Positions 1 to 13,608 of a stretch of DNA of 31,422 nt are shown one piece after another. The stretch covers positions 1 to 31,422 of the forward strand of contig CALSCP010001656.1 in the NCBI GenBank assembly GCA_943704425.1, written 5' to 3'. This DNA is from Ministeria vibrans ATCC 50519. Lineage: Eukaryota; Opisthokonta; Filasterea. Made by a program: the position numbers and the translations under genes. The notes below the pieces were generated by a model. The model was given only the letters and a program-made list of their open reading frames with translations. It was not told the DNA's origin and did no database searches. How positions within the stretch are numbered: the first letter of the stretch is position 1; every line of letters starts with the position of its first letter.

Positions 1-60
<60 letters not shown>
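1..60. repeat. (GA)n microsatellite at left edge
   Basis: An uninterrupted GA tract runs through the first 60 bases and is cut by the window boundary. It directly follows the codons for KYYLCPVEC of the SENP6/7-like gene, read as CT on the gene's strand, so it most likely sits in the next intron. Confidence 0.95.
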
Positions 61-64
<4 letters not shown>

Positions 65-1939
65 CATTCGACAGGGCATAAGTAATACTTGAGATAGGCA
101 TCCATGATTATGTCGTTGAGAAACTCGCCGGGGCGTAGGCGGAGCAGGTCGGACCGGTACACCTTCAGCTGCGAGTGACTGCTCGCCGTTTGGCCATCGG
201 TGGTGGGTGGAGGCGGAAAATGTGACCACTTGTAGCTAAATAGAATACATGCGTGAGCTTCACCCTCTCCACGGTCGTGCTGAGAGGATGCGTACTTTCC
301 AAGAAGCAACTCCCACTCTTTGTCAATTGCAATGTTAGGTGAAGCGACGGTATCGCCACACAGATCAACAACACCGCTACTGGTGCGGCAAGTCTTGCGC
401 GATCGCGTTGATTGGGGAGTCGACCTAAGATTGTACGACATGAGACAAGGTTCAACGAGGGGTGACCAAGAAAGATTATGGGTCTCACGGGAGTGGCGAG
501 TAGCGAGTTTGGGTGCGTCGCTTGACAGGACGCGGTGTTGATGTGCCAGGGGACTGCTCGTTGGACAACAACTGTTGTCGCTTCTCGGCCACTCTTGGTT
601 GCGAGACCAACCGTGGCCCACGTGTTTTGGGCGCCACGAGAAATTCCTTTGATGGATCGTGCTTCTTTTCCTCGTCAGACAGCCCCATGTACGTTTTCAT
701 GGCCGCGTCAATATCAATGACACGGGCGGAGAAGTTGCTTCCCTGCACATTCCATACGTTAGTCACTTGAAGCAAGAGCAACACACCATCATAATGAAAA
801 GAATAAAAGCGCAAAATGGAAGCACAAACCGGGCGAGAAGGGGGAGGAACGGTTAGAATGGGAGACAGAGATGGGTGACAAAGTCGATGGAATGTGAGAT
901 AAAGTGCAAGATGAAACACAGTTCGTACCGTTGCCGCTGTACAATCCTTGACTTCTATTTGGCCATTTCTCCCCTGTTGAAAAAACTGTTTGAGTTCTTT
1001 CACCGACTGGGAACTGGGGATGCGCAGACACACTTCTGTCAGGGGGAAGGACCCCGACGTGCTCAAAAGGAGTGGTTCGGCAAAGTGCTTGAATTCGCTC
1101 TTGAGCTTGAGGATGGCAAGAGAATCACCACTGAGGTCTTCAAAGTTGCTGGTGAGAGACACGCCGACGATATCGTACTCTGGAATGCCCACTGCCTTTA
1201 CGCTCTCGTTACAGCGCTGTTCAATCAAAAAAAAAAACGATCAGATGCATGTATGGGGACTGCGATTGGAATCACGTACCTTCACAGTAATGGAATACTC
1301 GGCGCTCATGTAGCGCATGAGACAGCAAGACAACACTATGCAGGACTCTCGGCCAAAGTACACCGACTTGACCTGAATCGCCTTGATCGGCTTCGCGTCC
1401 GCGTCTGGTTTGTTGCGTCCCACCGTGCTTGCTAGCACCTTGCGCTGTTTCATTTGATCGATCTCTTTGTCGCTCGGGACACTGACGGGTCCTGCACATG
1501 AATGGTGTCAATATTTCGTGCTCAAGCACAGTCATACTTAAATGAATGATCCTGCAATCATGATCAACTTACGTCTGTCGCGTCTTCGGAAGTACGCCGA
1601 TTTGGTTGCGAAATCGTCGTCATTCTCAACGACGGCATGGCCGGCGCCGTCTGGCTTGCAATAGGCGCGCTGTATGAGCGCGGTGACGGCAATGTCGTTG
1701 GGATTGGGCATGGGACGCGACGGGCGAATCGTCACTCTGTCGACCGCCTTCCCTTGCGCCCGCGACGTCGTTGCCGCCGCCGGACGAGAGCCGTCGCCGA
1801 CCCGGCGTGCGTGCTGCATGTTCGGCATGGGCCCCCCAGGCGTATCCGCAACATTCGACTTGCCGAAAAGCTGAAGGACTGTTTCAGAAACAACGCACAC
1901 ACCACACGGCGAAGAGAGGCCGCCGCCCGCTCGACACAT
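1..1939 (-). CDS. SENP6/SENP7 (Ulp2)-like SUMO protease, 5' part
   Basis: Partial gene; the rest lies beyond the left edge. Inferred exons (minus strand, 5' to 3'): about 1939-1573, 1491-1280, 1216-929, 742-489, 424-296 and 235 to the edge. All five introns join in frame. The last exon begins the C48/Ulp1 peptidase fold: an FPPPP segment, then GEFLNDIIMDAYLKYY, which matches the YPPPP...GEFLNDVIIDFYLKYL entry of SENP6/7. The catalytic His, Asp and Cys would lie off the window. Upstream, the region from VKSVYFGRE to VKELKQFFQQG looks like the PH-like domain that precedes the protease in this subfamily. By family knowledge the enzyme would trim poly-SUMO chains. The start is uncertain: ATG at 1939 has an in-frame stop upstream, but a later Met or a short first exon is possible. 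The 60-nt intron 236-295 and the 186-nt intron 743-928 contain no in-frame stop, so retention would insert residues rather than truncate. Confidence 0.78.
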
Positions 1940-2153
1940 ACCGACATAATGACCCCTCTCCTCCCCTGAGGCGTGCTCCTAGAAATCCGACAGCACAAGT
2001 GCGCGGTCCGACAATGGCAATTGGTAAATAATAATGAGTTAATATTGAGTTTCTGACTCGCTGTTTCAGTTTTTGATCTTACTAATGAGTGAATCTCACT
2101 TAGTCACATCGAAGTCCCAGACTCTCAGTCAATTCACTTTTATTCTTCTTACA
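1940..2153. promoter_or_regulatory. Divergent intergenic region, SENP-like / HIS6
   Basis: These 214 bp separate the putative SENP-like start from the HIS6 start. Both promoters must lie here unless the SENP-like gene has an unseen upstream exon. The HIS6-proximal half is AT-rich. I see no convincing TATA box or named factor site. Confidence 0.4.
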
Positions 2154-3897
<1,744 letters not shown>

Positions 3898-4059
3898 TCT
3901 GTTTGTGTTTGTAATGTATCGCACATTATTTTGATTTTGTACACCGAACGTATTAGTTGTGACTTACGTTCTCATGATATCATTTTAGCCTTGACTTAAT
4001 TAACTTCTGTAATCGTGAAGAGTGCGAACTTCTAAATTTTTGACATCATTGCGACAAGG

Positions 4060-5324
4060 ATGTCGCTCAAAGGCTTCGCCAGGTCGGTCGTCGCGCACCT
4101 CATTGGGGTGGCGGTGGCCGCGCTGTATCTGCTGAAGGTTTGTCCCGCCCCGCCCTGTGCGCTGCGCTCACCCCCTCCGCCGCCTTCCACGCAGACCCTC
4201 GTCGATGTATGCAGGAGCCCCGCTGCTGCGTTTGCCGCGATGTCGACTGCACGTCCCGCTGCCTTGGACGCCGATACGTTTGGCCAGCACGCCACCGTCA
4301 AAGCGAACGGAATGGACTTCCACTTTGTTGCGAATGGTATACCAAATTGAATCGCCTGACGACCACTTCTGACGCACCCTGCGCCTCCCCCGCCTCCTTT
4401 GCACAGGCAAGAAAGGCGCACCACTCATGCTCTTCTTGCACGGCTTCCCCGAATTCTGGTATTCGTGGCGGCATCAGCTGAAGGAGTTTGGGCGCACTCA
4501 CTATGCCGTCGCCGTCGACATGCGCGGCTACGGCGACTCGTCCAAGCCTGCCGGCAAGAGCAACTACGTCATTGAGACGCTTGCCGAGGACATCAACCAG
4601 CTGGTGGGCGCTCTTGGCTACGATCACTGTAAGGAAGGCTGAACTAGCACGCAGTACATAACAATGACATTGCGTCTAGGCGTACTGGTTGGACACGACT
4701 GGGGTGGTGCGGTCGCCTGGGCCACGGCTGCTCTCCATCCCAAGGTTGTGAGTCGCCTCGTGGTGTGCAACTGTCCCCATCCCACTGTCTTTGCAAAGTA
4801 CCTCCAAGCAACTCCGTCCCAATTCAAAAAGGTACCGACTCCAATTAGCCGATAATGATTCTCTTATGGAATTTTTTTCTTAGTCATTGTACATGATGTT
4901 CTTCCTGATCCCGCGCATCCCCGAGTGGATCATGTCGCGGTTCCAGTACCAGGCGATCGCCAAGGCGTTTCGGTCGCGCACTGGGGGCTGTGTGCGCCAC
5001 GACGCCGTCACGCGCGCCGACGCCGCCCTCTTCCAGTACACCATGTCGACGTCCCTCACGACCGCCCTCAACTACTACCGCGCCAACGTCACGCGCCACC
5101 CATCTCCACGCATGCCGCCCATCACCGCGCCCACGCTGCTCGTGTGGGGCGAGCAGGACATGGCGCTGGAGGGCGCGTGCATCCCCCTGCACTTCCATCC
5201 GCGCGTCGTCGCCCCGGACCATCTTCGCGTCGCCCAGAACCCCCTTGCCAGCCACTGGGTCAACCAGGACGACCCCGCCACCACCAATGCTGCCATTCGT
5301 GACTTCCTCTCCTCAACCCATTAA
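4060..5324 (+). CDS. EPHX3/4-like membrane-anchored alpha/beta-hydrolase (epoxide hydrolase)
   Basis: Five exons: 4060-4137, 4195-4336, 4407-4628, 4680-4831 and 4884-5324, giving 344 aa (human EPHX4 is about 362). Residues about 8-26 form a hydrophobic N-terminal segment, a likely signal anchor as in EPHX3/4. The fold follows: oxyanion motif HGFPEFWYSW (85-94), nucleophile Asp154 in GHDWGG, charge-relay Asp290 in LLVWGEQDMAL, His322 in ASHWVNQDD, and lid tyrosines near 250 and 262-263. The family opens epoxides, including fatty-acid epoxides, to diols through a covalent Asp ester at the ER membrane. The first intron (4138-4194, 57 nt) is inferred: it has GT and CAG ends, and retention would stay in frame and add a proline-rich stretch. 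ATG 4060 is the first Met ahead of the anchor. An AATAAA lies about 100 bp after the stop. Confidence 0.92.
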
Positions 5325-5529
5325 AGAGTTAATAATTAACCTCAAAAGTTTATTATTCTTTGTGTGTGTGTTTTTTTCTTCATATTTTTACAACAAAAAA
5401 ACTCCAGCCCGAAAGAAGGGGTATAAATAAAATATTATAATAATAAATAATTGCTTAAAATAAGATATTTCAGGTGCGCTGAAACAATCGTTCGCGCACC
5501 TCAGTCAGTTTCCGAGGACTCGCTGGACC

Positions 5530-5628
<99 letters not shown>

Positions 5629-5811
5629 AGTGATAGAGAGAAACAAAGTGATAGAGAGAAACAAAGCGAGAGAGAGAAACAAAGAGAGAGAGACATAGAA
5701 AAACAAAGTGTTAGAGAAAAAATTGTTACAGCAACAATGTGATAGAAAGAGAGAAGGAAGAAAGAAGAAAAGTGAAACGAGGGGAAACAGCACAAATGGT
5801 AAAAAAAAAGT
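5325..5811. other. Convergent intergenic region, EPHX4-like / centriolin-like
   Basis: No gene is seen in these 487 bp. The left part is AT-rich with an AATAAA at 5426-5431, a plausible poly(A) signal for the hydrolase. The right part holds a GA microsatellite (5533-5623) followed by tandem and decaying copies of AAACAAAGTGATAGAGAG (5623-5750). Confidence 0.7.
5533..5750. repeat. (GA)n tract with tandem 18-nt minisatellite
   Basis: GA dinucleotides run from 5533 to 5623. Two perfect back-to-back copies of AAACAAAGTGATAGAGAG follow at 5623-5658, then degraded copies near 5659, 5679, 5701 and 5725 (for example CAACAATGTGATAGAAAG). The same motif occurs beside other GA/CT tracts in this window. 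Confidence 0.9.
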
Positions 5812-8800
5812 TTAGTAGAGACCATTCAGGAGTGAGTCGCGCTGGGCATTGAGTGAGTGCTCTGGCTCAACCACAGTAGATCGGAGTGTCGACTGGTGCT
5901 CGCGCAAAGACGCCGCCACAGCCACACTGCCGTCCAGGCGTGGACGCGCTCGTTGCCGCGCTCGCTCTTCCACCTACACATAGACGCATACTGAGAAACC
6001 CACTCACTCCAACTCAAGCACATACTTGACGATCGTATGCTTCGACGGAACCCAAAGCGGCGCGAGTAAACTCGCCGTAGGGCTGACGGGAGGCAGTGGC
6101 AGCAGCAGCAGCTCGTCCACGCCCAACACGCTCGCGCAGTGCCTCCAGCTGTGCCACGGTTCTATGAGGGTCCTTGTTCACAGTCGTGCTGGGCCCACCA
6201 GTGCCGCTTTTGAGCATGCTCTTGAGCTCACGCATCTCCGAACGCAACAACGTCGCGTTGTCGGCAGACCACTCGGGCGAGGAGGGACGCGCTCGCGTGT
6301 CGCGTTGGTTGTGGTGCACGGGACTTGTCAACTGCTCACTGTGCGACACAAGTCGACGCATGTCCCGCTCAATGCCTTCCAAACGATCTTGCATCTGTGT
6401 CACCGCGGCACTCTCCTCCCCATTGTCACCCGAGCCCCTCGGCGCAGCCTTTCCCAAATCCACCGTGCTGCTTTTCTGCTCAATCATCTCCGACGCACTT
6501 GCTTCCAGTCGCTTCGCCAACTGAGCACACTCCTCGCGCAACTCGGTCGCCTGCACGGCCGCAGTCATTTCGCCCACTTTGCTCATTGCGCTTGCCAACT
6601 GCTTCTGCCAGCGTGCCTTAGCCGTCGCCATCTCCGCCTTGTGCTCACGCTTGAGCGCCTGTCGTTCGCGCAGACGCGCCACATCCTCTCCGACACGTAT
6701 CGCATCCTCGCGTGTCTTGCGCCACTTGCCCTCCAATGGCTCCGCCTCCGCTGCTGCAACGGTGCTGTTTCGCTTCGGCGCACGCTGCGAGACATTGTCT
6801 CGTCGCTGTTCCTTCTCCGCCGGCTCGTACTCGTTGCACATCAGCAACTCGCGCATGCGCCGCAGTTGGTTGCCCGTGCGCTCAAGCTCGTCGGACGCAC
6901 GCGCTGCTCGCAGCTCCATGGCGTTGGCTTCTGCCTCCGCCGTCGTGCGCACCCGTGCTGCCTCCTGTCGCGCCTGATGCGCCTCTCCGCGTGCAGCCTC
7001 CGCGTCGGCAACCGCCTGACGCGCGTCCGCAGTGACCAACGCCAGCTCACCGTCCACCTCGCGCAACTGCTCACCCAACTGCATCAGTTGCTCCGTGCCA
7101 CTGGCCAGCTCGGCACGCACCTGCTCCAATTCGGGCTCGGCATCGCGTAGATACGCCACGACCATGTCGCGTCGCTCCTCGCACTCGGCCAATTCCTCCC
7201 GTGTATCCTGCAACCGGGCCATCACACGCGTACACGTTTGCTCCGTCTCGTCCGCCACTCGATTTGCCGTCTCCAACTGACCTTGTGCCTCGTTCAGTCG
7301 TCGCTCTGTCTCCGACAGGGCGCGTGCTGCACGCTCACACTCCGCCGTTTGAACCACCGCACGCTCGTGTCGCTCCTCCAGCAGCGTCAACTGTTCTCGA
7401 GCTGCATTTGCCGCAGAAGCTGCATTCTCACGCTCTCGCTCCAGCCTCTGTACTTCGGTCTCAAGTGTCGCCACGCGTCCAACAAACTGTCGTTCGCGCG
7501 TCTCCAGCTCGTCAACGCGACGCTCGGCGCGATCGCGTCGTCGCTCAAGTTCACCACACACACCTATAAGCTCTTCCTGACTGTCCTCAAGTCGACTCAC
7601 TGCTTGACCGAGTTCCTCGCGCCGCACACCCAATTCACTCACAAGTCTCTCTCGCTCCGCAACCACTGTCCCCAGCTCGTCGGCACGCTCGTGCAGCTGT
7701 TCGTTCGACGCCTCAAGCGTGACTTGCTCCGCCTGTGCCCGACCCAGCGACTGTTGCACCACTTCAAGATTGGCTCGCAACCGCTTCAGCTCGTCCGTCA
7801 GCTCGCCATTGGTGCGTTCGTCCGTCTCGCGACGCTCGCCGAGTCGCTCCACGTCCCGTCGCAGCGACGCCTGCTCCTCCTTCAGCGACACCACGCTATC
7901 CACAAGCTCCTGCCGATCCTGTCGCAACGACTCGCATTCGTTTGCAAGCTCCACACGCGACTGTGACAGCCGATTGCGTGCCTCCGTGAGCGTCGCCATC
8001 TCAGAGCTCAGACGCTCAAAGTCACCGTTGAGCTTAGTGTGCGCGTCCGTCACCGCAACAAGCGCCTGTTGCGCTGCTTCCTCGTGAGTGCGCAGCTCTC
8101 CAACACTTCCTTGCAGAGCATCTCGCTCGGCGGCCAGTTGCGCCCGCTCCGCACCAAGCGCTCCAACGACACGCGTAGCCTCCTCCTCTCCCTCCCGCAG
8201 CGACTCCAGCTCTTCCTGTGCCTGTGCAATCTCCATGGCAAGAGAAGCTCGCTGTGCTTCGTGCTCCGCACGCAACTCTCCAAACTCAATGGCACCACGC
8301 TGACGTTCTTCAAGCAGTCGACGCGCCTCGTCGCCACTCGCCTCTAGCTGCTCCACTTCGCGTTCGAGCCGCGCTGACTCTGTCATGAGGTTGCCATGAC
8401 GTCGTTCCGCGCTGCTCACACTCTCGAGCAACGCTGCCATTTGACTGCGCTGCTCTTCCAGTTCGCGCCGAGTTTCCTCCAGTGCCAACTCGGCCTCGAC
8501 CCTCTGCTGCTCGGCCTTGTCCAACGCCTCTTTACTTGCAAGCGCCGCCTCATCAGCAGCACGCACACGCGCACGCAACTCCACATGGGCACCATCAGTC
8601 ACGGCCAGGCGGCGCTCGCCTTCACGAACAGCCGCCTCCAACTCGTCCACGCGTGCCTGTGCCGCATCGGCAGCCTCCTGAGCGCCGTCCAGGCGAATTC
8701 CTTCCGCCTGACGACGCGACTCCAAATCATCAAGCTCGCGCCCAAGCCCTTCAACTTCGCGTCGCATCGCATCTGCATCCTCGCGCAATTCCTCCAAGTG

Positions 8801-11800
8801 GTGTCGTTGCTCCAAGGTGGCCGCATCAACTTCGGTGTGCGCCGCCGTCAACTGCGCACACTCCGACTCCAGCTCGCGCAAACGCATCTCCGTCGCTTCA
8901 CACGCCTCGCACGCTTCCCGATTGCGTTGACGCGCCGCTTCTTCTGCCGCTGCTACACGCGCCACGTCGCCTTGCAGACGCTCCACCTGTGTCTCAGCCT
9001 CGTGTCGTCGCACCACCAACTGCTCAAGCTGTTGTTCGCCTCGTTCGCCCTGCTCGCGCACCGCATCGCGTGCTCGCTCCAACTGCTCCAGCTGCTCACG
9101 ACACGCCCCTTCACGCTGCTCCAAATCGCTTATTTTCCGCTCGGCCTCGGCGCACGCTTGACGTCGTTCGCGCAGCAGTGCATCCGCTTCGCCACACGCT
9201 TCGGTGGCTTCTTGGAGTTTGCCCCGCGCATCTTCCAATTTGCGATGAAGCTCCTCCAATCGACGCTCCCCCTCCAACGATCGATGTTCCAGTCCGGCCA
9301 GATCGGCAACGTGAGCGGCAATGCGCGCCTCTCCCTCGCGTATCTGCTCCTGCTGTCGCTCCACCGTGTCCAACTGCCGGTCCAAACGCATCTGTAGTTG
9401 CTGCTGCTGTTCCGTCTGCTCGCGCAACGCCTTCTCGGCCGCACGCGCCGCCTCGCCATTGCAACGGGACGTCTCAAGAAACTCGTCTCGAGCCCGATTC
9501 TCCTCCTCCTGGAACTTGCGACGCGCCGCGTGGCGCGCCTGCTCGGCTTCAGCCATCGCATCCTCGTGTTCGCGACGCAACTGAGCCAGGCGTCGCTTGT
9601 GCTCTACCTCGGCGTCGTTCAGCTCGCGGTCGAGTCGCGTCTCTGTCTGTCGTCTTCGCTCGTCTGTCTCCTGCACCAGTGCACGTTCTTTCGCCTCCAG
9701 CTCGGACACGCGTCGCGCATACTCCTTGTCAAGCAGTGCAAGTGCCTCCTCAAGACGCTCATGCTCCTGGTCAAGTTCACGGCGACGGCGCTCTTGTTCG
9801 CGTTCGCGCATCGCGTCCTGCTCGGCCCGAGCAACCGCCTCGCGCACTGCGGTGGCGCTGGTAGCTGCCGCAGCAGCTGCACTAGCATTTGTCTGCTGCA
9901 AAGACGACGCCGCGAGCACACGTTCAAGTCGATCAAAACTCTGCGTCGCATCATCACGGAACGGCGCACTCGCAGAGTCACGCTCGTGAACAGCAGCACC
10001 ACCAGCTGATGTGGCGGTGGGTGCAGCACCAGCGGCAGTGGTGAACACAACGCGAGGCTCCGCATCCGCCTTGGCAACTACGTCCGCAATCGAACGGGAG
10101 CCCAGTGACTGTACGGCCGCCTGGAGTTTTGCGCGTGCCAAGGCGTGCACGCTGTCCACCGTTGCAACCGACGGCGACAGACGTTCCATGACACCAAGCC
10201 CGGAGAGACGCGAGGCAAGCTCATCCAAGTCGGAAAAAAGCGTCACTGCATGTTGTCGCAGCGCCTCCAATTCATTCTGTCGCTGCTGTTGCTGTTGCTG
10301 ATGCGGTTGAGATTGCAGCGTGTCATCGTCGTTTAGATGCCGTTGCTTCTGCTGCTGCAGCTGGCGTCGCATGTCGGCCAGCGACGTGTCAGCGGCAACA
10401 AGTCTCGCCTGGCACTCGGCAAGGTCTTTAGTTAGCTGGGCACTGGTGCGCTCACGCTCAGCTTGTGTTGACTCCAGCTCGCGTACGCGATGGCGTTCCT
10501 CGTCGACACGACGTCGCAGGTCACGCACCATAGACTGGTGTTCTTCCTCACTGGCACGCAATGCGCGAGCGGTGTCGCCCTCGCGCTCCGCAAGCGTCGC
10601 CTCGAGTGACTGCGCTCGACGCGTCTGGTCTTCAAGGAGCCGACGCATCTCGCGCAGTGCCTCGTTGTTCCCACCCGAAACCGCAGACGCGCCAAAACCA
10701 CCCATGAAACTCGTAGCACCAGCCAAACCCTGAGAGGTGGCGCCCATCATGGTTGACATGGCACGGTCGTCAAGCATGCCACGCAACTCGGCACACTGAC
10801 GCTGAAGCAGCGTCGCCTGATCTCGATGCGACGCACACTCCACGCGTACCTGGTCCAATTGCCACTCGTAGTGTTGTTGCATCGTCGCCTCGCGTTCCTC
10901 CAGCTCACGCTCCAGCGCATCCACCTTGTGTTCCAGAACCGCAATGGCTTCGCGCGCGTCGATTGTGTCGGCCCGCGCCGCCTCCAGACGCTCCTTGCCA
11001 CGCGCCACCTGTCCCCTAAGCTTGGCAATGCGCTCCTCAAGCTCGTTGGCATGTTCGCCGGCGCGCGCCATCTCCACCTCTCGGTCACGCAACAGCGCCT
11101 GAAGCTCTTCGATTTCCTCTTGCGACCGCTGTGCCGCCTCTTGTGCGCGCGCAATGAGTGCATCGGATCGATCCGCCAGTTCGTCGTTCTGCTGCTGCAA
11201 CGTACTCAGATCGTCGCGCAGGGCCACGACCTCGCCGTTCTTGCGAGCGAGCTGTCGATCCGTCTCCTGTGCCGTGGCCGCTCGACGCTCGGCATCATCG
11301 CGCTCGCGTCGAGCCTCGTCCAGATCGCGCTGGAGCGTGTTCATTTCACGCTCCATGGCCTCTCTCGCCTTGACCATGACCGCCGATGCCGCAGGCGCAT
11401 CGCGAGCCGCGCCAGCCACGGCACCAGTGGCAGTAGCGGCATTCATGGCGGCCGTGAGTGCCTCGCGTTCGCGTTCGAGTCGTTGTATTTCGTCGTCGAG
11501 GTCACGCACGGTCATGGTGGATGTCCCGCCAAGACCAAACGACCCGTCCGCCTGCGATGCGCCACGCGTCTCGTAAAAGGCACACTCGGAGCGACAGCCG
11601 GCGAGCCAGTCCTGCAGCTGCTCGGACTCAGCACGGTGCTGCTCAATCTCCTCGGACAGACGCAAAACGCCAGTCTCAAGCTCGTCGGCACGCCTCTGGG
11701 CCGCTCCATAACCCGGCGAGTTTGGCTGCATGCGCGCCTGCTCGCTGCGTGTACGCTCCAGCATTTCACGATGCATAAATAGCTCGCGCTGAGCGCGTCC

Positions 11801-12784
11801 CGTCCGCTCGTCGACTTCGCCCATGCGACGCTCAAGCGTGTCCAACTCGCGTTGTTTTTCAATCAGCTGTGCGTCAAAGCGCGCGTCCGTTCCCCCATTC
11901 ACTCCACCGCCATCGTCGAGGACCGTGCGCCGCGCTACGGCGTCGCGCAATGCGCGGTCCACACGCTCAAACTCACGACGAAGCTGCTCAAGGGAACGCG
12001 ACGGACGAGACAACGACGTCACACTGCCATGAAGCTCGGAGGACGATGCATGGCCCTGGAAGCGTGCCTCAATGCGATACTTGGACAACTCCTGTTCGAG
12101 CTGGACGACACGCTGCTCAAGACGCGACACCTCAACCGACTTGCGCGACGACTCCTGCGCCTTCTCGTCCACCTCCGCCTCGAGTTGTAACACACGTCGC
12201 TGCAGAGCTTCGTTGTCTCGCTTGAGATCCGTCGCGCTCTTTTCACTCTCTTGCAACATCCCAATGGCATCCTCGTGTGTCTGTTCAAGCTCCTCAAAGC
12301 GCTCTTCGCTAGCACGCAGCTTTTCCTCGAGTCGCTCGAGTTCTTCGCGCGACCAGCGTTCGTTCGCACTGGTACGCTCCTCGTCCGTCACCGGCGTGCC
12401 GTCCACCTCGCCAATGGAGCGCAGTTGGAAAATGATAAAGGAACGATAGTGAGGCACGTCACAGAATGGATTGTCTTCCGCCGACAACAGCGTGAGGTTG
12501 GCCAATGAGCGGAGGCGTTCCAGTTCGCGTAGCTACGACGTAGAACCTTCAATACATCTGCGGGTCTCTCTGCCTCTCTCTCTATCACTTTGCCCCCCTC
12601 TCCCTATCACTTTGTTTCTCTCTATCACTTTGATTCTCTCTCTCCCTATCACTTTGTTTCTCTATCACTTTTTGATTCTCTCTCTCCCTATCACTTTGTT
12701 TCTCTCTCTATCACTTTTAATTCTCTCTCTCTATCTCCTCTCTCTCTCTCTCTATCTCCTCTCTCTCTATCTCCTCTCTCTCTA

Positions 12785-12874
<90 letters not shown>

Positions 12875-13608
12875 CCCTACCTTTCCAAGGTGGTTTCCGG
12901 CAATGCGAAACTCGCGAAGACTCGTGAGACGACGCAATGCGGACGGAATCGCTTCAATGAGATTGCCATCCAAGTTGAGTGTCTCCAGACGGACGAGCGT
13001 CTCGAGCCCTTCGATGCGAGTCAGCCTGTTGTGCGACAAGTCCACAACGCGCAGCTGGACTAGCTTGGCAAGGTTCTCCATACGCTCGATCACGTTGTAG
13101 CTCAGATCGAGGGTCTGCAGACGCGGACAGCTGTCGAGGTTCTCGATAAACTACATCAACAGGTGTTTGAACGAGTTCACATCAAACACAAACGCGTAAC
13201 GTCTCTTCACGCAAAACGCGCCATGGCCGAAGTCTACTGCGACAGAGTGTGCCATGGACGCAAACAGCATTGCACGTCGTACGATGCCGGTGGCATAGGC
13301 CTTGCGAGACAATCGACTGCGAAATGTTCTCTCTCTCTCTCCTTTTTTTTTTTTCAAATTCTGCAAAGGGCTCTGGAAGGCTACCTGGATCTTTCCGTTG
13401 CTTCCTTTGCCCAGGCACAGGCTCAGCGAAGTGACGTGGGCCAAATTAGTCGTCTTTGACACTTTTCTACAGTGAGGACGACGCAGGGTGAAGGGAAGAA
13501 GATGCTTTGTGGAGTTGGCGCGCGCGCAGCTCCGTACTGTAGCATGTCGGGCGTTATGTATCGGATCAGAGTAGGATCGATGGCCCTCGGGATTCGAGGG
13601 GTCGCCAT
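5812..13608 (-). CDS. CNTRL: Centriolin (CNTRL)-like centrosomal LRR/coiled-coil protein
   Basis: Five exons (minus strand): 13608-13538, 13466-13385, 13150-12881, 12532-6026 and 5973-5812, giving about 2363 aa (human centriolin is about 2325). The start matches centriolin: IRYITPDML..., LAHVTSLSLCL, then IENLDSCPRLQTLDLSYN. Leucine-rich repeats run from about residue 52 to 150. An LRR-cap-like block (AEDNPFCDVPHYRSFIIFQL, then LRSIGEVDGTPVTDEER) corresponds to centriolin's ENPVVTLPHYLQF...LRSLESLEGQPVT. From about residue 190 almost to the end is Glu/Arg/Gln/Leu-rich coiled coil, encoded by one 6507-bp exon, with a low-complexity Ala/Thr/Gly break near residues 900-1000. Centriolin sits on maternal-centriole subdistal appendages and acts in cytokinesis and ciliary biology, which suggests a flagellated organism. 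The first intron was placed because only that join turns ITPDML into LQKVSKTTNLAH in frame. Large plus-strand reading frames inside the big exon are shadows. Confidence 0.88.
12589..12871. repeat. CT repeat and 18-nt minisatellite in centriolin intron 3
   Basis: The intron 12533-12880 holds seven copies of TATCACTTT within CT-rich units at 12593-12720, then CTCTATCTC units, then pure CT at about 12789-12871, which abuts the splice donor. Read on the gene strand, these are GA tracts carrying the same AAAGTGATA motif seen downstream of the gene's stop. Confidence 0.92.

Noticed and set aside
165-488. Separate 107-codon minus-strand gene
   Set aside because: It spans an intron and exons of the SENP6/7-like gene in the wrong frame; the protease frame is open across 296-424 and continues at 235.
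8482-9864. Long plus-strand open frame (460 codons) and many others at 6026-11782
   Set aside because: They lie antisense to the centriolin-like coiled-coil exon. The Arg/Pro/His-rich or Leu/Cys/Ser-rich translations mirror its Glu/Arg/Gln codons and show no family features.
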